DNA of 64,000 bases, taken from positions 84,511,086 to 84,575,085 of the forward strand of contig OX123190.2 in NCBI GenBank assembly GCA_944739405.2, given 5' to 3'. Source of the DNA: Euclidia mi. Its lineage: Eukaryota; Arthropoda; Insecta; Lepidoptera; Erebidae. Shown here piece by piece: positions 57,235 through 64,000 of the stretch. The first letter of the stretch is position 1, and each line of letters begins with the position of its first letter. Below the pieces are notes generated by a model, which was not told where the DNA came from, ran no database searches, and was given only the letters and a program-made list of their open reading frames with translations. The translations under genes and the position numbers were made by a program.

Positions 57235-58614
57235 CATTTTTATCTTGTAAAACAATCGTCAGAAACAAAGAGCGTCCTTGAAGAGGTCAAATTGAAGCAA
57301 AAAGAAGAACACGGAAATGTCCAACAAAATTACACATTCTTGCGTATATGGAATACGCTATATAACCGAAGATTTCCATGAAAATGTATGTAAAGCAGGG
57401 AGGGTATATTAGAATACAATAACTATTAGACCCCTAACTCGATACCGATGCCCTCCGGCAACATTTTGCTGATATTTTCACATGGCAACTCTTGGATGTT
57501 AAAGTGCGTTCCAGTGTCACACAGCTTTTGCTTACGACGTCAATGGCTATGACGACCACTAAATAAGATACACGAGGAATATCTCAACATCCGCTACGAA
57601 CCATTTCCAGCCATTTTTATACATTCCCTAACCATTTAGACTGAAAGCAACAAGAAATATGGTTGCCATGTTTTTTAGTTTAACGTTTTATTTGGTACAT
57701 GGAGCGGGATGGACGTATCGAAATTGAAACGTTTCAATATTTATGTAGGTACGAATGCAATGTTTACGTTCCGTATATATCGGAGTGCCGAATTTAGTAA
57801 TAGGTACCGGAATATATTGAATACCGAATATATCATTTTGCAATGGTGTGGAGTATATTTCATGCCTGCCAATTTGTATCAAGTTCATTCGGTGGACTTG
57901 TTGCAAATATTTGAAAATATCGGTCTTGTATCTTATTCCAGGGTTTTGAGTGGAATAAATACTTCTAATTTCCTTCTTAATGCTTCTACTTTTCACTTAT
58001 TTTAAGAAGATTCTTTATTTGTTTATTGCAGTAAATTACCGACATAGATAATGTTTGTGCGGTTCATTTACAAATTCTACAGAGCATCAAGACTGCAGGT
58101 CTAACCTCTTGCAGACATAATATGTATAATATCTTGCAGATGATATGGGCGCAGACCACTTCGAAGTCAGTGGTGCCATGGGATTGAACTCACTTTCTGC
58201 ATAGAAGTCTATTAGTCTCTACCCTTAACTATTGCTCAATCTAAAAATATCATAGCTGCGACTGGCAAAATCCCTTGAAATTTCACGCTACTATAAAGTC
58301 ATGGTACCAACAGTGTATCATCTGCAGCTAATCAGCGCCAGTATCTAAGGTTGAGTGTGCACTGCGGTGCCTTGACCCGCGTCGTATCAGCCTCAACATC
58401 TGCCCAGTCCCTGACACGTGGCGTTGGCGTGACGATCGCCCCGTAATCAGATCGATCTAACCAACACTTGTGATCGAGATTTATATGCAACACTCAAATT
58501 GTTAGCAATTTAAAAGATTAGCTATGAATAGCACAGCTACCACATGAACTGGGTCTTTTTTAGATTCAATCTGTCGATTAATGATGCACACGAAATATAA
58601 CAGGGACGTAAGTA
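57235..58614. other. Gene-less stretch
   Basis: Open frames of about 100 codons on both strands at 57688-58005 overlap each other and carry no recognised motif. Confidence 0.4.
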
Positions 58615-58624
58615 GACGTAGTGT

Positions 58625-58856
58625 CGTCATCATTATCAGCCTTTAACAGTCCACTGCTGGACAGGCCTCTCCGTTGAAAGGAGGAATTGGCCTACTATAC
58701 CACGCTGGCCAAACGGGTTGGTATAGGGTTTGTATCAAGTTTTCCTTCTCTTACAGTGCTGTTCTCTGCATAATATGGTGCTTCTGTCGGCTCTTACGAC
58801 ACCTATGGGATGATATGGGGTGGTGACATTCCGTATTCTTAATCCGTCACCACACG
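58625..58856 (-). repeat. SINE-4 copy with 10-bp TSD
   Basis: Complete minus-strand copy flanked by GACGTAGTGT (58615-58624 and 58857-58866). Confidence 0.88.
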
Positions 58857-58934
58857 GACGTAGTGTATCTTATTAAAATCAAGATTCTAGTGCAACCTAA
58901 TTGGGGTAGCCTATGTGCGTTCAAGATTTGGAAA

Positions 58935-59150
58935 CCATCATAAGCCCTGGCATGTACCTTAAGGCAAACGTCATGAAGACACCTACTTGTCTGAGAGTTT
59001 TCCGTAATGTTCTCGAAATACATGTGAAGTCTGCCAACTCGCACTTGGTCAGCGTGGTGAACTCAAGCCAAACCCTCTTCATAATGAGAAAAGGCCCGTG
59101 CGTAACTATGGGACCATTTATTTATAGGGTAAATGATGATGATGAGGATT
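58935..59150 (+). repeat. SINE-5 copy, 5'-truncated and diverged
   Basis: It retains GTCTGAGAGTTTTCCGTAAT, TGTGAAGTCTGCCAACTCGC, AGGCCCGTGCGTAACTATGG and a GATGATGATGAGGAT tail. The tRNA-like head is missing. Confidence 0.7.
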
Positions 59151-59714
59151 ATGACCGTGTGCCAGAGAGGACCCTCATCTTTGTTTTCTTTGTGGTACTG
59201 CAGAGACTTATCAGCAGCAGGGAGACAAAGTGAGTAATACACCTAGTACTACAAGCAGTTCACAATCAAGACACTTCCCGTGCTTCAGAAAGACAAGATA
59301 TCTGAAAATATATGTATGTGTGACGTAGATCTGATACTCATGTGATTAAAATCTCCCAATTGTTTACGCAATTAAAATGTTTTACCGAAATAAATTTTGC
59401 AAATATTCGTAATTAACATCTACTGCGAATACTACGATTGTTTTATAACGCAATCAATTCATTTTGCAATAAAATCTCTATGTTCATTATTGTGGACGAG
59501 TTTAGTGGAATCGGTGAAGTGTAGTCGGAAATACCAGGAATATATGTGTTTCTTGAGAGAAAATTGTACGCAGAATTGCTTTTTGTAACGAATATAAATA
59601 TAGATTGCTCTGGACGTCAAACTAGTCTGATAGTTTTTAAGTAGCTTTATGATTAAGCTTGATATTTCCAAGGAAATTGACTATAATAATGTACAGAACA
59701 GAATGATGACCAAA
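59151..59714. other. Unassigned stretch
   Basis: Nothing recognised. Confidence 0.35.
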
Positions 59715-59722
59715 ATAGTTAT

Positions 59723-59952
59723 GCATACATACATACATAGACTCACGCCTGTTTCTCCGAAGGGGTAGGCAGAGGCATATTAAACGGCCACTTTTCGCCA
59801 GTGTTTTGATCCCACGTAATAGGTGGCGAGCCTATTGCCGCTTATTGGGACATTTTGTTTGCCAGAGCCTCGTCCGTTGATCGGCAGGTGCACCACTTGC
59901 AAGTGAGGTTGGCTTGGGACCCTAAGTTCTTGGTGGGAACCCTATGCACCCT
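59723..59952 (-). repeat. SINE-2 copy with 8-bp TSD
   Basis: Complete minus-strand copy from the (CATA)n tail to TGCATAGGGTTCCCACCAAG, flanked by ATAGTTAT (59715-59722 and 59953-59960). It defines both ends of the family. Confidence 0.85.
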
Positions 59953-59960
59953 ATAGTTAT

Positions 59961-61734
59961 ACTCCTGTCTATACCCAACAAAGTAGTTATACTCCCCCCA
60001 TATAAATTTAACGAATAAAACCAACAAATAAACCCAAATTTAAATGCTTACATTATTCAATGTCATGAATTTATCGAAACTGCCAGCCTGAACAAGGTTT
60101 TAAAGCAAATTTACATAAATTAAAAAAATATTTTCTACGTAAGTACGATAAATAATTTGCATAACTCTGGCACGTATTACTCGTATTTAGTGCTTTTAAA
60201 TAAAACATGTAACGTATTTGAAAACGCACACAACAACGTCGCAAACAACTAGAATTTAATTAGGCCTCATTTTGTGTTGTGTTCAAAAAGTTTTACAAAA
60301 TTGTTTGGTAATAAGTTGCTGCGATAGTCAGTTAAACGTTGCTGTGAGCAAAAACTAGGGCATGTTGAGTGCCGAACTACAATCCACGCCGCTATTATCA
60401 TATCGGTCACCAGCTGTACGCTATAAGTGCTTTTACCAACAATACTTGACCTCATTAAGTGCGCAAAATTACATATACCTACCATTTTAAATATCTAGTG
60501 ATTATTCCACTTAAGCGGTACCATGTTTATATTACTCACGCAGACACCTAGGTCATACAAAAATCGAAGTCAATAAACAAATAAATAATTTTAGATAAAT
60601 AAAATATTTATCTCATGATGCACCGATGACCTTGATGGGATCAACATCGGTCTTTGAGCCCTGGGGAGTCCTATGCCTAGCAGATTTGTGCTGCTATTGC
60701 ATCTAAAATACCAAGTGAGTGGTTGGTGATTGTGAGGCAAGTAATTTTTCAAACAGAGACCTAAAGATCATCCAGCATCAACAATTTGTGGATCACACAC
60801 AATGTTGTTAAAAGCAGAGTCGAGGCTTAAATCTCGTCACCTGTATAGTCAAGTTTGGACACAACCATTAGTGATGTATCCATTAGTATCTGTACATTTT
60901 TTATAAAGCGTGTGTCTTTTGTCTTGTAGCATAATGAGACAGCAGAAAAAACTTACAGGACCTACCGTAATCAACTGGCATAAAAGTTTTACTGAACTTT
61001 GTACACAAACAAAGTTATAACACGACACGAAATAATCGTGTTCGTCCTGGACTCATTTATTTATAAATCACAAATGTAATTCGTATTCCCATGGCACATA
61101 GTTCTATATACATACATAATGTATCTAGTTGTATTTACTCTTAATAGTTTCACGAACAATATTTCGTAAGCTCAAAGAAACCATTATGCGTGATTGGACG
61201 TCACCAACAGATTGCATAAACAAGACCAGAAGGGCAACTTTGTTGCCACAATGTTTTATAAACTTTTCAAATAGTTTTGTAATTTTTGCAAGAGCCAGTT
61301 TCTTTAAGGCAAAAAGGTAAATAATATATTCACTAAGTAAGCTAAGTGTCATCCTACACGCCAATTTTTTCACGATTTCTGATCAGATAGTGTCTAATTG
61401 CTAGAAAAACAGAAACGCCTCTATTTAAGCGCTATTCGGCAGACTCCAGTTTATAAAGCCGTTTTATAATTATGAGGCAATAGGGTTGTTTCCAACTAGT
61501 GAAATTTCAAGCACTTTTAATGAAATGGCCAAGGGTTTTGTATGAAATATGACGTAGTGACGTCATAGTGTTTTGCTGTCAAGTAGAATACTTATTATCA
61601 ATAAATTGACGATAAAAAATGTTAAATAAAGTTTTAACAATAATGATAAATGAAATTACTATTATTTTGACATGTTTCAATAGATAAAAATACTTGTATA
61701 ATTTATTTCATTTCTAGGAAACTTCCCTATTGTT
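59961..61734. other. Gene-less stretch
   Basis: AT-rich, no gene or repeat recognised. Confidence 0.4.
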
Positions 61735-62050
61735 AGCATGAACCCGAGACCCCAGAGCGACAGTCTATTGAAAACACTGTCAGACTGCTACGCAGAGCGT
61801 CTCGGGTTTGGTATCCACGGCGCGCATTTTAATGACTTTTCGTAGTTTAAATGCGTAATAAATTATTAATTATCGCTTGCTTTACGGTGAAGGCAAACAT
61901 GATAAGAAAACCTGCATGTCTGAGAATTCTCCATAAAGTTCTCAAAAGACATGTGAAGGCCTTACCCTTCTCATAGTAAGAATAGGTCTGTGCTTGGCAG
62001 TGGGACAGTATGTAACATACTGGACAGATGATGATAATGATTATGATGCA
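61735..62050 (+). repeat. SINE-5 copy, diverged
   Basis: It shares GACTGCTACGCAGAG, CCACGGCGCGCA, TTAATTATCGCTTGCT, AACCTGCATGTCTGAGA, GGCAGTGGGACAGTATG and a GATGATGATAATGAT tail with the complete copy at 62393. Its head carries an additional palindrome, AACCCGAGAC (61741) with GTCTCGGGTT (61799). Confidence 0.75.
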
Positions 62051-62379
62051 TTATGATATATTTCTTCACACTAACATTGCTCGTACAATAGCCGGATATC
62101 ATATTACAAAACAGCTACCGATATTTCTCAGCCAATATTATCATAACATCGTTATCATAATGTTTGTTGATCAATTTAAAGTGAAACGCCATCAACTTGG
62201 GTCTTGAAGGCACTTAAGCGGTTTTGTATTCGGCCTTCGGAGACCCTTAATGAAATTGGGTTCAGCTACGTATTCGTTCGTTTAATATAATTATGTACTG
62301 GAGCTTAGCGTTGCGTGACCACCACGCTTCAAACATTACGGTAACATGTTCAAACTTATGTGAAAATATTTTAGTTACT
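62051..62379. other. Unassigned stretch
   Basis: Nothing recognised. Confidence 0.35.
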
Positions 62380-62392
62380 TTGATTAGGAATT

Positions 62393-62715
62393 TGAAGCAG
62401 CGATAGCCTAGTGGAGAGACCGACGGACTGCTACGCAGAGGATCCGGGTTCGAATCCACGGCGCGCACCGATGACTTTTCAGAGTTATGTGCGTATTTAA
62501 TTGTTAATTATCGCTTGCTAAACGGTAAAGGAAAACATCGTGATGAAACCTGCATGTCTGAGAGTTCTCCGTAATGTTCTCAAAAGACAAGTGAAGTCTG
62601 CCAACCCGCTCTTGGCCAACGTGGTGGACTATGGCCTTACCCTTCCCATAATGGGAAGAGGCCCGTGCCCAGCAGTGGGACAGTAAGTATAAAGGGCTGA
62701 TGATGATGATGATGA
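62393..62715 (+). repeat. SINE-5, full length, 13-bp TSD
   Basis: A tRNA-derived SINE. A box GATAGCCTAGTGGAGAG and B box GGGTTCGAATCCACGG are followed by the body TTAATTATCGCTTGCTAAAC and ACCTGCATGTCTGAGAGTTC. The tail is CCCAGCAGTGGGACAGTAAG, then GGGCTGATGATGATGATGAT. It is flanked by TTGATTAGGAATT (62380-62392 and 62716-62728). The perfect duplication and clean boxes suggest fairly recent insertion. Confidence 0.92.
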
Positions 62716-62728
62716 TTGATTAGGAATT

Positions 62729-64000
62729 AGATGGACAGTTGATGGCGCCCAGAAAAATTGACACTTCGGGTATCTAACGCTTTCTTGTTCTTGCGGTATT
62801 CGATAAGTCTGCGCAGGCACGGAGGCCTTCCTTTCAATTTCAACCTTCTTGGCTGACAGAATAAAAAGAGCTTGTGTTTCACACCAGGAGGTAGTATTTC
62901 CCAGAGTTAGCACAATGTACGTAAACGGAAGACATTTTTGTTGAAATCGTTAACCTCTTTCGTCTTCTTCTTAATAGAACATTTGCTGGTAACAAGGATT
63001 AATCCTGTTACCAAACGAAATCCTAATTCCTATACATTTACATAACTAAAGGTAAAAACCGACACACAAACGTACACACAATTATAGCTCGATGACATGT
63101 GTCCCGTGAAATGAGAGGGAATGGGGGGCTCGATAATGACGACACAGTCGATCGAAGTCGCCGATAGCCGCCATCAGCCGTCACCGTACGCCGTATGACA
63201 GACGCGCCATTTAGATATGGAAACATGTCAACTTGGAACGGAACATGCGTTTATTTATTCGGAAATAACATATCGATTTTGGATACTTTTTTGAGCTTCA
63301 TGTTTATTTGTATGACGACGTGAAGTTAAGATTTTATATGTCTAGTGTGGTTGACAAGTAGGTATATATACCCCGCTTGATGGTCGCGTTGTTAACAGTA
63401 AAAATAAAGGACGTTGATTCCTTGTTCAGAGTATACCGCCATTTTTATGGAGCCTGAAAAGTATGGTCTTTATCGTGAGGATGCAATCATCTGTGGTCTC
63501 TGTGGAGTAAAGTTGATTCTCCAATTCGCTCTTTAAGTTTTCTTTTGACAATACTATAACCATTCTGCGCAATAGATTCCAGCATAGATCTGATCAATCC
63601 TGTCCACAAACCATGTACACAGTGACGCAAAAAGAAAAGTAAGAAATCCTTTGAAAATCGGGAATCAAACACGGGCCTTTCAATTGTCTAATCTTTATGC
63701 TTATTGCCTTTCAAGCAATAATTTTGTATATTTCGATATTTTACTGTCATTTTGAATGTAGGTGGTCCAGACTTGTCGTATATTTTATATTTTATTTTCG
63801 TTTTCAAAGCTGTATTTGGGGCTAAATAAAAGTAAGTAATATGTACCCACTTCGTGGAAGGACTGAGCCTTTTTAGGGCGTGTGAAAGAGACGGAGTATA
63901 TCCGGCAGATGACAATCTCTGAGATCGAATCAGATCTGTCGTGCAATCTTAATGATCATCGTACCACGAAGCTTTGTTTGAAGTAAAATATACTGCAAGT
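62729..64000. other. Gene-less end of the window
   Basis: No recognisable gene, RNA or repeat. Frames on the minus strand at 62629-63226 carry no family motif. Confidence 0.4.

Noticed and set aside
57688..58005. Overlapping ~100-codon frames on both strands
   Set aside because: No motif, no splice context and mutual overlap; probably chance.

Overview
This is eukaryotic, AT-rich, intron-bearing DNA, almost certainly from a moth or butterfly (Lepidoptera). The assignment rests on the repeat complement: tRNA-derived SINEs with GATGATG and TATG tails, short Helitrons that begin TC and end CTAG, (CTGT)n-associated interspersed repeats, and FLYWCH/MULE and hAT DNA transposons. I recognise no intact host protein-coding gene, no tRNA or rRNA gene, and nothing prokaryotic. 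Most open frames here are chance frames or readings through repeats. The window is best read as intergenic or intronic DNA whose legible content is layers of transposable elements. All alignments were made by eye.

Layout. 0-9 kb is dense in retroposons and Helitrons: SINE-1, SINE-2, SINE-3 and SINE-4 copies, Hel-1, Hel-2 and two copies of a (CTGT)n repeat, Rep-B. 9.7-13.8 kb holds Rep-C with a nested LINE 3' end, a 1.1-kb inverted-repeat element split by a SINE-4, a Rep-B remnant and a 211-bp TA-flanked MITE. 19.4-23.9 kb is the centrepiece: a 4161-bp Mutator-like element (220-bp inverted repeats differing at one base, 8-bp target duplication, two-exon FLYWCH plus DDE transposase broken by one stop codon) inserted in the 3' end of a LINE that has its own 10-bp target duplication. 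24-33.5 kb has scattered retroposons. 33.5-37.3 kb has a foldback element, a SINE-1, a 16-copy 41-bp minisatellite and a Harbinger-type MITE. 37.7-47.2 kb is poorer in repeats and holds several CpG-rich patches that look like promoters or 5' exons of an unseen gene, a 21-bp perfect hairpin, and an 840-bp hAT derivative that keeps its C-terminal dimerisation domain. 50.7-64 kb returns to retroposons, including a 5S-rRNA-like segment, a LINE with a SINE nested in its tail, and a full-length tRNA-SINE with a 13-bp duplication.

How the parts relate. SINE-1 (tRNA head) and SINE-2 (non-tRNA head) share about 115 bp of 3' sequence, and the last part of it matches the end of the LINE reading frame plus its short 3' UTR. 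This is the arrangement expected when SINEs borrow a LINE's reverse transcriptase. SINE-4 and SINE-5 share a second tail (CAGCAGTGG...GGCTGATGATG). Several nested insertions give relative ages directly: LINE before MULE, SINE-2 before Hel-2, LINE tail before SINE-4.
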